64,000 nt of DNA from Psettodes erumei. Its lineage: Eukaryota > Chordata > Actinopteri > Pleuronectiformes > Psettodidae. Below the pieces are notes generated by a model, which did not search any database, had not been told where the DNA came from, and was given only the letters and a program-made list of their open reading frames with translations. Location: NCBI GenBank assembly GCA_016785225.1, contig JAFBJZ010000781.1:3906001-3970000 (forward strand). Reading direction: 5' to 3'. Shown here in pieces: positions 1 through 13,500 of this stretch. The stretch's first letter is position 1. Each line of letters opens with the position of its first letter. Position numbers and translations under genes: made by a program.

Positions 1-865
1 GAAGCTGTTTAGCTCCTTTGCACCGACCTGTTTTTAGGGTTTGACATTTCTCCCACTTGCCCACAGGGGGGTGCGTTCAAAGAGGTTAAACCTGGGGTGC
101 GATACAGTGGGAGAGGAGTTCCCTGCTTTAAACGCCAACTTCAATAAAAAAAAAAGGAGACTTGCGCATTTCACCACTAGGGGGACTGAGAGCACAGAGA
201 ATCGCTCCATTATAAAAAGGTAATGGTCTGCACAGAGCGCTGCTGCGTGCAACGACTGCTCTGACAGGGATGCACACTCGCAGAGAGCTTTAAATGGCCT
301 CCCAGCTGCTCTGCCTCTGTTCTCTTCAGAGTGATTAGTTTGCAATACCGGTATATGTGATAAACAAAGATTTGTGTCAGTGTCCGGGTACGCCTTATTG
401 AGCGTCCAGGAGCAAGCCAGAGATTCATCACGCCTGCTTTGCTGACCTTTAGCAGCTTATTCTGCGAGGCAGCAGTTCTACCTTGTCTGACAGGACAGAG
501 CAGGAGCAGAATATTTCGTGACACGGCCGCTTATGTCGACAAGGGTTTTTTTTTTTTTTTTTTGAGGATTACGTCAAACAAGGTCAATGAAAACGACATC
601 TCCAAGAAAAGAATATCCTCTGCAGACAGCAGACGGGTACCGGTCTGTTCAGGGCCCCAGTATTTTTGCTCACCATTGTACACACTTTGAGAGTAATCCA
701 CACTTTGTGTCGTCTAAGAATTGTAATGAAATAGGCAAACGGCATGGGGCTCGTGGTAAAATTAGGGACTCTGCTGCTCCGTTTTTTTGACATGCGCACC
801 AGAGAACATTGCACCAGCCCAGTGAAATTCAAATGCAAGATCATTTTGCCACAGATTAGGCATCT

Positions 866-925
<60 letters not shown>

Positions 926-939
926 CGTATTGTACTGAC
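1..939 (-). other. ncor2: ncor2 intron (5' part, continues left)
   Basis: This intron follows the exon ending at 940. It holds a (GT)27 tract at 867-920, a T18 run at 546-563 and a CTCF-like core CCACTAGGGGG at 174-184. No exon was recognised in it. Confidence 0.8.
867..920. repeat. (GT)27 microsatellite, (CA)n in ncor2 transcripts
   Basis: This is an uninterrupted GT dinucleotide run, followed by gcgtgcgt. On the transcribed strand it is a CA repeat starting about 20 nt after the 5' splice site at 939. Confidence 0.98.
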
Positions 940-1053
940 CCTGTTCTCATCGTAGATGATCTGCACCAGGCTGCGGTGCTTGGCCTCGCTGGGCGGCGGT
1001 GAGATGGGCTGCTCCGGCTCGTGAGGCTTTGCAGCCTCCTCCTCCAGCTGTTG
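940..1053 (-). CDS. ncor2: ncor2 coding exon 5 (last in window)
   Basis: The exon is 114 nt (38 codons): QQLEEEAAKPHEPEQPISPP, then PSEAKHRSLVQIIYDENR. It ends in donor AGG|GTCAGT. A (CA)n tract starts about 20 nt into the intron. The next expected exon, beginning KKAEAAHRIL in human, is not in the remaining 939 bases. Confidence 0.95.
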
Positions 1054-4000
1054 CTGGAACAAACCAAAAACAAGAGATGACTGTTAACACTCGGCCCCCG
1101 ACCTGCCAGGAGGACCAGCGGCTCACCTGTTCCTGCCGCAAGGTTTGACAACTGCCCCCCCCGGCAGACAAGTCTTACTGTCCCCTGACCCGTTCTACCT
1201 ATTGAATCCCCGGGGCCTAGTTAATCAAAGAGTTACCACAACAGCCTGTAAACAAAGCCGGTGCCTGCTGCGTGGCTGAAAACTCGAGAGAGCGAGAGAC
1301 AAACGAGGAAAAATCAGAGAGGGAGAGTTCAGAAATTAACACCAGGATTACTGGAAAACAGCTGAGTTCCCCTAACTTTCTAGTCATCCTGGCTTGTGAC
1401 AAACATTTACTTAAGGACTCTACTCCAGAAACAATCAATTTGACAAAGTAATGACTACTGTGAACGGTGAACAAAACACAGACACGGAGAGCAAGTGAAA
1501 ATTTGAGGGGGGTTTCCGAGAAGACTGGAAGGAACGAAAAGAGAAAGCGGCAGCGCCGGGGCCCAGCGATGTTTAGGTTTCACTGCCAATCACGTAGAGT
1601 TGAGTCAGTGCTTCTTTGTCCATCAATCGTCCCTTGAAGGTGTACAGGAAAAGAAGAGGGGAGGCCTGTTCTGACAATCAAGAAGAAGCTGAATAGCACA
1701 TGGAAAGAATAGCGGCGTTTGGCTCTAATAGCCCATTTACATTTAGACACTTCCTGCATTCTTTGGCAGATTGGATAGCTGTCAGAAACTGAAAAAGCCA
1801 AAGTATAAATCCAAGCAAGAAGCGGGGGGGAGGGGCTATCCAAATGCACTTTGCATGCAGATGTTGAAATGGTGCAAATGGACCTGTCAAGCGTCATCAA
1901 TCCTCCCACACTTAACCGTGTCAATAAAGCAGCATGTGGAAGTGCTAACTCCCCTCCGCTTTCGATCAAGGCAGGCAATAATGAGACGCTGTTTAAAACA
2001 GGTAAAATTATTTATGCATTGGATGTGACACAGAAAGTCACACTTTCAACACAAAGAAGCCATGAGGCGCCGTACGCTGCATGCGTCGCACTACAAGTGA
2101 AAACCTTTGTCTCGCACACTATTTTGCGGTGCTACTCATTGTTCAGAACTGGCCTGAAGAACGTTTTGGGACCGGTTCTGTGTGGTGCCGGCTGGAGACA
2201 AGAGATAGAGGGTATCCAGTTGTAACGAGCTGTCTGAAGGCCGGGGCCAAGTGTTGCTGGTGTGCATATAGCTGATCTACAGTTAACCCCCCCCAACACA
2301 CACACACAATCTCCAGTCAGGGGCTTCAGAGGGGGGAAAGGAGGCCTCCAGAGGATCCACATGAGAGCAGAGCAAGACGGATCATCACGTGCCATGATAG
2401 GCCTGGATAAGCATCTGGTGAGGGAAACACAGACTTTCCCATAGAGACCCCCCAACCCCCAACCCCCAACCCCCTCCCTTCAAACCCACCACAGAGTAAA
2501 TAAAGCAAACCAGCCATCCTGAGCTTGGCTGACAAGACACAGGCTGGCAGTAACCTCAGCACTAACCCACCAGCTTCGCCAGAACTCTTTAAATAAAGTT
2601 TTACCACGTCACCTAATTAATCCAGATGTTTTAATGCCTGAAGAGAGTCGGACTGTAAAAAAAAATAAAATAAAATCTATAAAAAAACACTTGATTTATG
2701 CTTGTAAGCAGCAGAGCTCAGCTTCTCCATGATTCACAAGTTTCGACCCCGAGGCTTTAATCCAATAGCCACTTTTATTTTGGTTTCTGCTGCAATGTGG
2801 TAAAACATCCAGATTCATTGAACACCAAGTCTTTCTATTAACAAAGAGTAGTGTACAAAAGATTCGGGCAGGAGGCAACTATTGATTTCGGCAGGTGAAA
2901 TGTTGCTATTGGCAAACTTTATCAGCTGTGCCAAATATTTAGGAGGCACTTTATGTAATTTTCAGTTATAGTCTCCTACTATGACCTTTAAGCTCCTCAT
3001 TACCTGTACTTCAATTTTATCAAATCAATAGTTCTGAACCTCCGGGATTCTAAACTGCAAAGTGGCTTGTCAGTCTGTGAAACTGCTGTTAGCACAAGCT
3101 GCTACAGTGGAGAGGTACAAACGGTAGAATAAAATCCTATCATCTGCCTTCACAGGGTCAGAGTGGACTGAGCAGGAATTTTACCAGAACAACACGCGGA
3201 TCTGTCATCAATATCTCAGCCTGATGCCGCCCTTCAATGACGAGTGATTATTTTTTTAAGTAAGTAAAGCTATAACAGCATGCACGGCACAGGAGGCGCC
3301 TCGATGGAAAAAAAAAAGCTCAAACGTATAGTTTCTCCACTGCACATGGCAGGAGGCCAAAACGCAGACAGTGGTGGCAGGGATATGAGCGGTTTAGCGG
3401 TCAAAAAAAAAAAAAAAAAAAAAAAAACCTCCACCCTAATCCTCCTCCTCCTCCCCCAGGGAAGCTGTTATTTATAGCCTTATATATTTTTAACCTACTT
3501 TTCTCCTAAATAAAAAGCCGGAGAGAGGAGGAGAAATGAAGGCATGCAGCTGCCTGGAGAAGTGCGTGTACACAATCGTGGCACGTTGAGCAAGAAACTG
3601 CTACAAGCTCGAATGCGCCGATTACAACACAGCAAAGTCTGTTTAAGACTTTATTGCATCGGTGCCAACTGCTGCCTGGCAGGGCGAGTCACACTGGAAC
3701 ACTGCACATGAGCATTACAAACAAGCTGCCACTGAAAAAAAAAAACAAAAAAACTCGGCGAGGACGCAAGGGCCGGCAGAGACGCGCACGTCCGCGAGCA
3801 CGGCGGACAGACACTCAGGTCCCCGGCCGGGCTTTCTGGGCCCGCCTGCTCAAAACACGCGCAGGACGCGCGTGAATGACATCACGCCGCGTGCAATGAA
3901 CTTTCTTCGCTGTCACATATCATCTCGTCTCGGAGGTTGCGCTCAAAACAGCGCTGACAAAAACCGACTTTGAAGTAGCGAGGAAAACCAGGACAGACAC

Positions 4001-6691
4001 TTTTGAGAAGGTGGATCGTGTTAAGCAAAATAACGTAAATACAATCACGGCTTACTTATTTTACAACTCCTCTTTTCTTCTGTGTTTACTGATGTATCAT
4101 TAGTTCTCTTTGAAGCAGCTAGACAAACTAGAAAATGCAATTTCCCAAGAAATTGCTGTGGGACTGCCGGCTTCTGCAAAAGCCGAGGCTCCGCGGCGCT
4201 GCTGCCTCGAGCGCGTACGAAGAAGCAGTTCAAGTTGAACGACGAGAAGGTGTCTCATCAACTGATCTCAATCAGCCGCATGCGCCTGCACCCAGAGGTC
4301 GCCATGGTGACGCAAAGGCCGCAGTTCTAACAGAGGGAGAAGGCCTGAAGTCGACAGAGTGCCACGCCTCCGACGAAACGCCTCGACTCAAAGAAGAAGA
4401 ACGCGTAGTGGGACTGAATCGCACCAACTTCATTGCAGTTTGTAATCAACTTTGCCATTTCTGCTGTTTGTGGTGGATACGTTCCCACCATGACATCCAT
4501 CTCTTGCCGTGCTGGTGTTACAACACTCAACAAGTCAGCTCTTAGAGAGAAATATAAATCAAATTCAACCGCCAGAGGCACCGGCGGCAGGACTGCCAGG
4601 TTTCCCCAAACAAAAAAAATCAAAGAGCTAAGCAGGAACACTTGAGGTGATATCAGTCTGGAATCTAGAAACACACAAGATGCCAACATCACGTCAAAGT
4701 TACAACCAGATGCAGAGGTGTGCAGACCTGTTTCTTGCGAAGCTTGCTGATCTGCTGCTCCACCATGGTGATCTCCCTGTCCACGCGGTCCATGTTCTGG
4801 ATCAGCTCCTCCTTGGAAAAGCGAGCCGGCAGCAGGTCCAAGTCGGGGTCCATGTGGACCGGGCTCACGGGGGAGATGGGTTCCAGCTTCCCCATGGCAC
4901 TTCCACGTTCCTACGGATGCACGACAGAGAGAAAAGTGACATGGTTAGATAGCGTATGATGCAGCGCATAAGCTTCCATCTCCTTTCTGTGAAGTCCTAC
5001 GCAATCAACAGTTAGAGGAAAGAATGGGGCGTATGAGGACACAGGAAAGTCCCATGGCGGGCCGAGGCTGCACAACGTTTAGATAAAAGTATCTGACCGG
5101 CAGCGGAGCATAAAGACCCTCTTCATATGTCTCGGCCCTCTCAGGCAAATGAACCGTTTCTTCGCCGTCCTGTTGAAAGCGTTCCCGTCTTTCCGTGGGT
5201 CACTCTATGAGAAATCATCCAAACCTGTATCCTTCTGGAAGCGAACACATGTCAGTAATTAAGTCCCCTGGGTGAAGAATGCCGGTGTCACTACATCACA
5301 CTAATGAATACGAAGTCACGGCCTCCCTCGCGAGGGCCGCGCGCCCGAGCGCTGGCAGCTGGCTCTGCTTAGGAGGCTTTGTTTGAAATGTGAAATCCTC
5401 TTGTTTTTCGGCTGTGGGGGTGGGGGGGTGAGTCTGAATGGGGCGTATCACGTGCGTGCAGATCAAATTCTAGAGGTACTTATTAGCCGTGTCTTCTGGC
5501 AGGAAAAATGGAAATGGTGTGCTTCTGTCGCTCAAACAATGCGCGGCGCATCAAACGAGCAGTCGCGCTGACAGTGGCGAAGACGGGAGGGACTCGTTAA
5601 ACCTTCCCGAGGAGAGCGCGGCGCTCCAAAGTGCACTGTCTCCCGACCGGAAACTTTACAGTCGGTGCCGTGGAACCAGTGCAGGAGGATTGCTTTTTGT
5701 ATTTTCACTGTCACTGGAAAAAGAAATATTTAAAAAATGATAGCGTGATGGTGTGTACAGGCATGTCACCTCACGTCTGGAGAGTATGATTTGTAGGCCG
5801 GGGCATCTGCGTCCCACCGCGGCACTTCTTCTATAAATGCCACGTTGTGACACATTTTACTTTTATCAAAAAAATTACAGCCCCTGCGCTTCAAATATCG
5901 CACGGACCCTATTTTGGATCATAATTGTTAAGCCCCGCAAAGTTCGATGAGGTGCGTTCGTGTGCCGGTCCACACACGCCAACACGCTGCATTTGAGGGC
6001 TCAATACATGAAAGGCCTTCATGCCTGAAGCCAAGTCTCAGTAATCCGTTCACATGCAGAGCAACAGTGGAAACATGCACCGGTTTATGCAAGCACAACG
6101 CACACCACTGGCTCTGCAGGGGCAGGATCCATCTTTTTTATTGAGGAGTGTGTGCGTGTGTGTTTCTCTACTTTCTGCATGTACTGCGGGAAGCATTCCA
6201 CAGCTGCGCATCATCCATAAATGACTGCGCGTGCGATCCAGCTACCTTTTTTTTTTTTGCATCATTTTTAAAGTGAAGGTCGTGTAAATGAACCCGGCGG
6301 GCCCGTAGACCTGCGTTGACTGGGACTGTCGGTGCCAGAGGATGTTGAAGGACCGTCCTAGATGAGGTGGCCTGATGCCGCCGAAGCCGTTAAGTCACAA
6401 AAAGCCGCCACACATAAATACAAAAAAAAAAAAAAAGAAAAGGAGAAGAGCTCCATGGATGGCTTGACTCGGTCTAATAGAGCGGTCCTTCCCGACCTGT
6501 GATAACAGCGCAGCTCACGCCACGAAGCGGACCCAGGGGAGGAATCTACGGTGATGGAAAACCAGACAGCATTATGACAGAGAGATTCAGAGCGCCCTTA
6601 AAAAAAAAAACGTGTCACCGAATGTGTTTTTTTTTTTTTCTTATGGGGGCCTTTGTCGTTGTTAGTTTCCTGTTGGCTCTGGCATTTCTAA

Positions 6692-6725
<34 letters not shown>

Positions 6726-9700
6726 CTGCTGCAGACTCAAGGACAGCAAAGTGTGTGCGAGATGTTTAGAGAGCGTGCGTCTAATCTGTCCCTCCCGTTC
6801 CGTGTTGACAGCGCAGGAGAACATCAACAGCTACTACACCTGTTACGTGGCGTGAAAAGGTCACAGGGCGATAGCTAAGCCCCCGGCCCCGCGCGGCTTA
6901 CAGTTTATACGCCCTCGACGACCCCCGGTCGCATTTAGAACATTCCGCTACACGATGTCTCGGGGCTGCGCGTGCGTCAGGTTTTATCTCGACCCGCCGC
7001 TGGGCGCTGCAGCGCGCACGTGCGAGAGCGCTCTGTTTGTCAAGCACCGGCCTGCGTGACTGAGTCACGCGGCCTTAAATGTATGCGTTGGTTCACAGCG
7101 GCTGAATGAAGCGGCAGACATCCTGTTTTTCGACATCCTGTTCACAATGGTCCCGCTGGATTGGACGCGAAGCCAACTCTTGTGCGGAGAACACAACAGC
7201 AGGTGGACTGAGCGGCTGAACCCGCGTTACGTTTCAGAGCTGAAATCTCATTGTGAAAAAGAGAAACAACAGCAAGCAAGAGTGACGCAATACAGGATGA
7301 AAGCAGCTTCAATCAAATCGAAAGATTGGAAGCCGACTGGAAATCATTCAAGTGCAAGAAAGTTAGAGATGTGAGTTTGTGTGGGCTGGAAATGTCATCC
7401 GCAACTTTTGGACTTATGTTGCTGCGACCTCATTCATGCCTTGTTGCCCGAGCCGAAGATGGAGAAGAATGGAATCCTGTTATGTCTACATGTGGACCCC
7501 CCTGCTGCTCCACGGGTGTTGCCTCGGATGCGGGGCTGCAAACTATTAAACATTTTCAACAATGCGGAATCATTATCATCGTGATGATTCACGTCATCGG
7601 ACAGTTGTAACTATTCATAACAAAATTTGTTTGAGACACGATAAGTGGGGAAAAAAGGCTGCTGCAAGGTGCTCAGGATGATAATGTAGAGATGTGCGAC
7701 TGCAGGTGTGGGTGCAGCACTGAAACTGCAAGTCACCCACCAGCAGCAGTACAGCAGTGATACGACAGTAACGACACCTCGCTGCTGAACAACTTAATTA
7801 CAGTGAATTCTAATAATTGATATTAAATAGAATTATGTTGGGTTTTTGTTTAGTGAAGAGGTGCGAGCATACAGTCCAGAAAAGAAGCAGGGATCCTTGA
7901 CTTTCAAGTATTTTGTACGCCGTGTGTTCCAAAGGTCAAGGCCGAAGCTCCACGCTCAGGTTTCATGTGAACGCCGGCTTTCGCCACCACAGAGAGCGTG
8001 AAGCAGGATGCCACTCTCGTCTAACGTGAGTCGACAAGCAAAACGCAACACAACGGACCCGACTGCTCGTGGACTTCATTCCCAATGAGACAGAGAAAAA
8101 TAACCCGCCATCGCCGGCATTCACTAGCTCGCGCACCCTCGCTGGGCCGGGCTGCAGACCAGCATTCTCGCCGGCGTGGCTGTTTTGGTCTGAACGGGAA
8201 AAAGAAAGTGTGTTTTATCCCACGGAGATTTCCTCGCAGACGGCTCTGCTCGCACTCTGGGCCTTATACGGCGACGGAGAGCCTCCTAATCTGATCGCCT
8301 TGTCTTATTCCACAAATTCAGGATGTCTGCACAATGGCGTACAGTAGCGAAATGTTGCCTTTGGCCTCCTCTGATTCGCTGCCCATGTGCCACGATGCAA
8401 GCTCCGGCCTGACACTACTGGCCGACTCCCTCTTTTCCTGTTGGTCTTTGTCTCTTTCTCCTCCCCTTCCCTTTCCCCCTTTATTTGTGCTTCACTATAC
8501 TTGCCCTTTGCCTGATTTTCAGTTGCCCCCCCACACACTATCATTTGGTGCACTTGCTCCGTGCAGTGATTGCATCTGACATGACTTATATAATGGGTTT
8601 ACAGCCCTCTCAGCTCTGAAGGGAATTACTGGCATTCCTGAATATTTGCCTGCTTGCCTGAAAGTCTGTGTGTGTGTGTGTGTGTGTGTGTTTTTTCTCC
8701 TTACCCGCTGTTATTGCTGTATCTATTTACTATTCCTTGGCTGTCTGCCTCCGCTGGCAGTTTGAAGCGCCGTGTGTAATGTCAGGAACACCTCCCCATC
8801 AGCAGTTCTACACTGCGAGCAAGTCGTTTTTGATGTGCGGTTCACACAGTGTCTTCCTCACTCTTTTGAAATCTAGGTCAGCGCTTATTATTTATTAATT
8901 GCCGTTTCAACTCCCCGAGCCTTCCCGCTGCCGCTCGCAGAGCTCCTGCGACGCAGAAATCTCCTTCCACGACTGCTGGTGCGGCATGACTAATAATATC
9001 CTCTGTGGCTGTGAAGGAGGCCAGGTGGGATTAATGTGAGGGAAAAAAAACAGGAGATCTCCCGAATACAGTCAAAACGTTTTTTGAGAAGCGGCAGCCA
9101 TATTATGAATCACAGTTTCTGAAAATCGTCTTGCGCGTGTGTAACCCCCGTTTGTGCGTTACAGAGACTACTGACCTTTGCCATCTCCTCGGCGCCTCCC
9201 AGGGGCAGCGCCGGCCGGTGCGACGAGGGCCTCAGCAGCGACTCTGGTCCCATCTCTAAGCGAGGTCGCTTGACTTCCGCATACTCCACCTCTGACTGGC
9301 TGCTGGGCTCTGTCAGGTAGATGTGCTCGTAGCGGATATGCTGCTCTTGTCCTCTGCAAGGGCAAAAAACACACACAGGCACAAGAATCACAGATTAGAG
9401 AAAAGCAGAGACAGCTGCTGAAAAACCTACTGCATTACGTTATTATCAACGAGCCGTGTTTCAGTTAGGAGAGTCTCTCATTCTCTAACTTCTTCTTCAA
9501 CGCATTGGCCCACTACAGGCTGAACCGCGCTGACGTGTTTGAAGAGCCGTTCACAGACGCCAAAAGGATGAGGGCGTCATTCGGCCTGGCCACTGTTAGC
9601 GTGTTAAAAACCTCTTGAAAAGCGCGCACGTCGGCGCGCTAACTGCAGGCTTGCGAAGACCGAAAAGCTCGGAGCACAGCGAAGGCAGGGTAGAGCCGAG

Positions 9701-10438
9701 GGAGATGAACTTCGGCTGACACCGATGAAAGTCGCAGCCAAATCTGATACCGCGGGAGGGGGAGACTCGTCCTGAGGAGTACCTAATGGCGGATAAAGAC
9801 CGCGTGTGAAGTTTAACAATTTGACTGTTGTGATCTTTTGCCCTGAAATACCAGACCAGACCTCAGCAGCAAAAACAAACACTTCCAAAGCAAACGCGAG
9901 TGAAAGAGAGACGCTAACTCAAATCAATGGGCAAACGACAAAAAAAAAAAATAAAATCAATTCAGTTAGATCAAACTGATCCCCCAGGTTAAATAATCTG
10001 AGGTGTGAAGACACCGGTAACAGTGAGACAATATTGATCTCCTACGCAAGAAACGAGCCTCGCTGCTGGTTCAGTGTGAGCACAGTGGCCTGATCAAATC
10101 CCCTTTATGCAAGCTACGCTTACCCACACAAAAGACAGTCGCACAAAAGCACAAAATGACAGTTACAGCCTGAGATCAGGCTGACCTAAATCCGTGCTGG
10201 TGCGTTCAAGGCGCGCGCGCGCAGCACACACGCGCACGCACACACACGCCAGCTGGCTCGCCCTGACAGAATCGTCGCAAAGTAATCACCCAAGACCGTT
10301 TTCCTGCAAATTGGGAACATGTAATGGGTCAGTCAGTAGTGGAAAGTGGGAAGAAGGGGAGGTGGAAAAATTGGAAACGGTGACTCACTGCAACACGGTG
10401 GGGCTCTGCGGGCCATGCTGTGCGGCCCCTGTCCGCAT

Positions 10439-10505
<67 letters not shown>

Positions 10506-13500
10506 GCTACCAAGCTTTGTTTAGACTTGCAGTAAGAGCGGCGGCGCTCCCCATACTGTACCCCAAAACTAGAACTGATCTGGATGCTCGGGAATGCTAA
10601 CAATTACACCAACGGCCGCTGGAGGGGGGGTGGGGGTGCAGCGCTGTAATGCGATCCGGTCCCGATCTGCGATATGTGCGGTGCTAGTATGAACCATGTT
10701 CTGCACCGTTTCATAGTGTTTATTAAGCCCATTAGTGCAGTGGGTGGGAAACAGCCAGCAGCAGGTCGGAGCGCACCAGTAAAACAGACTCTTGGTGTGT
10801 AGTCAAATGACAGCTTCCGAACGTTAACTGCGCTCCAGCTACTTAGATCTGGGAAATTTTATTAGCCCACTTGTAAATGGCCCTCTCTGCAGATGCCAGA
10901 ATGTCAGGGACTTCGCTGCCAGTGTCAAAATGGAAGTGGCTTGTGAAGAGAAGAGGGAAAACACAACCATAATTGCTGGTCCAGGCCCACAATGGCCTAG
11001 TGTGCGGTTTCTCCATGTGCCAAAGAACATGGAGCCTGTCTCTGTGTAGCAGGGTGCCGGTGGGGCGCCGTAACAATCGAGACCATCCTCTGAGCGGAGC
11101 GGAGGGAAAGGAGGGATGTGTCCCGTTACTTATGTAACGTGCGGGGCAAAATCTGCATGTGAATGGGTGTCGCTGGGCGCGGAGGAAAGAAATGGATTGT
11201 GGATGTTTATCTGTGTGACTGACTTAATAGGACCTTTAAAAAAGGCAGCCAAAAGTAATACCCAGCTGGTGTGTGAACGCACCCCCCCCCCAAACACATT
11301 CTTCTCACTCATTTAGTCGCACACTTCCTCATCTCCATAGAGCTCTGGCACTTACATAATCACATCGTCAGGCTCTGCCCCCCCACCCACCCCCTTTTCT
11401 CCTTCTCTCTTTCCAGCCTTCTTTCTCCCTCTCCCTCTTGTGAGCGTGCAGAATAAGCTGATCCCTGGGGAGGATTTGTCTGGAGGATGAGAGGAGGAGA
11501 TGTGTGCAGAGGTGGAGGGCGGAGCAACAGAAACACGCCGCAACACAACGGCTCCGTCGCCTTTCTTATTGGCTCAGGGGCCCCACTACGCCGGGGGACG
11601 GAGATCGTGTGTGCCGATAGCCGCCTGTCGCTGTGAAAGCGCATGGCGAACAGAGAACCAAGCCACAGCTGGGATGAATGAAACTGACAAAGAGCATGTG
11701 GGGGGGGGTTAAAAGTGGAGTCCAAAAAAGAAAGAAACAAAACCTTCGCACCGAATGTGCTTTGAGCCCTGAACTTCTGTGTTCGTGTGGCTGAACAAAA
11801 CATAAATCATGTTCAATCAGGTCCTGAACCAACTGGGAGTATTTACAACCAGGAAATTTCCGTAAAAACCTATTTGATGAAGAAAGGATGGCGAACTTTG
11901 GGCTCAGCGAGGCGTTGTGGTTAGTGCAGAACTCCTCATCCGTATTCAAAGGGGTTTCTATTCAAAGTATTGACTAAAAAGAAAAAAATGGCACATTTGG
12001 ACAGACTGAAAAGAACAAAATAATCAAGTAAATAACTGTGATACTTTCATTTAGAAAACACCACCAACCAATCATAACATGACACAGGATTTACGCTGGC
12101 ATATTTACACAGAATGCTGCTTTAATACCCATTTTCTACATTTCGTCAAAGTTCACAGGCGAATGACGAGAATAATCACGGCTTATTCTGCACGGCTGCA
12201 CCAGAGTAGTTTGCACTCCGCGCTCCACAAAGCCTGTTCCGCGGTTTCTCCGTCGTGTCGTGCTCGCAATAAAATGTATTCTCTCCCCCTCTCGAGCGGC
12301 CCGGGTGATCGGAGACAGATGGGAGGAGGCGGAGTGGCTGCGATACTGCCTGGAGTAAAGAGGAGGACCAAACCAACAGCTAGCACAGTGGCTCACCAAT
12401 GATTACACTGTTGTGGTTTCCTGACCTGTAATTTGGCGCATTAACTAAATAGCACATTTTCACCTTGCCTTCATTCCAGCACAATTAAAGAGCAGATGAG
12501 GGACGCATGCGGCAGCTCTGCCGAGACAACGCCGCCGTTAAACTTTCCGAGGTCACGTTTTGCTCTTACTTTTTTTTAAAAAATGGTTTTGTTGTCAGAG
12601 CGCAAACAACCGCGAGCTCGCTGCAAACGGACACGTGGTGTGCAGAGTTGCTGCGACGCTTCAAAAGGCGAGCGCGCATCTGAGAGGAGAACGGACTGAA
12701 GGATTGCCAAGGCCAGAGCCGCGCTATTCAGGCAGTGAATGCGAGCGCGGGATGAGGGCTGCAGGCCGGATCCTCGGCCCCCTATAGGAACGCCGCCTCA
12801 AAGCCTCCCCGCCCACACGCGCCTGCCAGCAACGCCAGAGGTTTATTCCACCCTCGTCTCCCTTTCCAGATACGATGGTGATTTTTTTTTTTTTAAACCT
12901 CATGAAAAACAACTCTTCTGCGCTGAAGCTGCACGTGGCGTCTGCCTCAGAGGAACGGGGAACGCACAGAGCGGCCGTGATTGAATGAAAGCCGGTGGGC
13001 GGCACTTGAACGGCGCGGTGTTTATTCCGGGATGGAGCCGCGACCCGGGGCTCCCGCGCCGTCGCGCTAGGCTACGCTGACCGTCACGAGGGGGGCCTGC
13101 GCATACGTCGCCCTGCGCTTTACATTAACCACCATAATCCCATCTGATTGATACTTAAAGACGCGACACAACACGCGACGGTGACACGCGCCGCCGCAAA
13201 GTAATTCTACCATCTGGTGTCTGCTGTTGTGACTCCGTTGCGATCCAGACACACAAACGATTAGAAATATCTACCCCCGCTCCACACCTGACACACCGCT
13301 CCTCTGACCGATATCTGCCAGTTGATTTCGAGGAGATGAAAACTGAAATTTCATACTCCCTGATGTGTTTTTACATATGCAGGAAAATATGTCATGACAA
13401 TCATCTGAGGGGGGGGGAGACATCCTTGCGGCTTATCCTCTGCGTGTCATGTAAAATTCATGGCAAAGGCATCAATTATTCATTAGTGCTCATCAAGACT

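Larger units (their letters stand above)
1054..4727 (-). other. ncor2: ncor2 intron between coding exons 4 and 5
   Basis: This is 3.7 kb with no exon. It contains a G-quadruplex-like C-tract (2448-2478), a 25-base A run (3403-3427) and the interspersed repeat copy at 4158-4343. The remainder is unrecognised non-coding DNA. Confidence 0.8.
4911..9175 (-). other. ncor2: ncor2 intron between coding exons 3 and 4
   Basis: This is 4.3 kb without a recognisable exon. It has a (CA)14 run at 6695-6722, a (TG)12 run at 8667-8691 and several poly-A/T runs. CpG is frequent around 6.9-7.1 kb. Confidence 0.75.

Noticed and set aside
762..1151. His/Thr dipeptide-rich ORFs over the GT repeat
   Set aside because: They are translations of a microsatellite. 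The real coding part is only 1053-940.
4135..4545. 136-codon plus-strand ORF
   Set aside because: It covers the interspersed repeat copy. The similarity to a frame in copy B reflects repeat homology, not a conserved protein.
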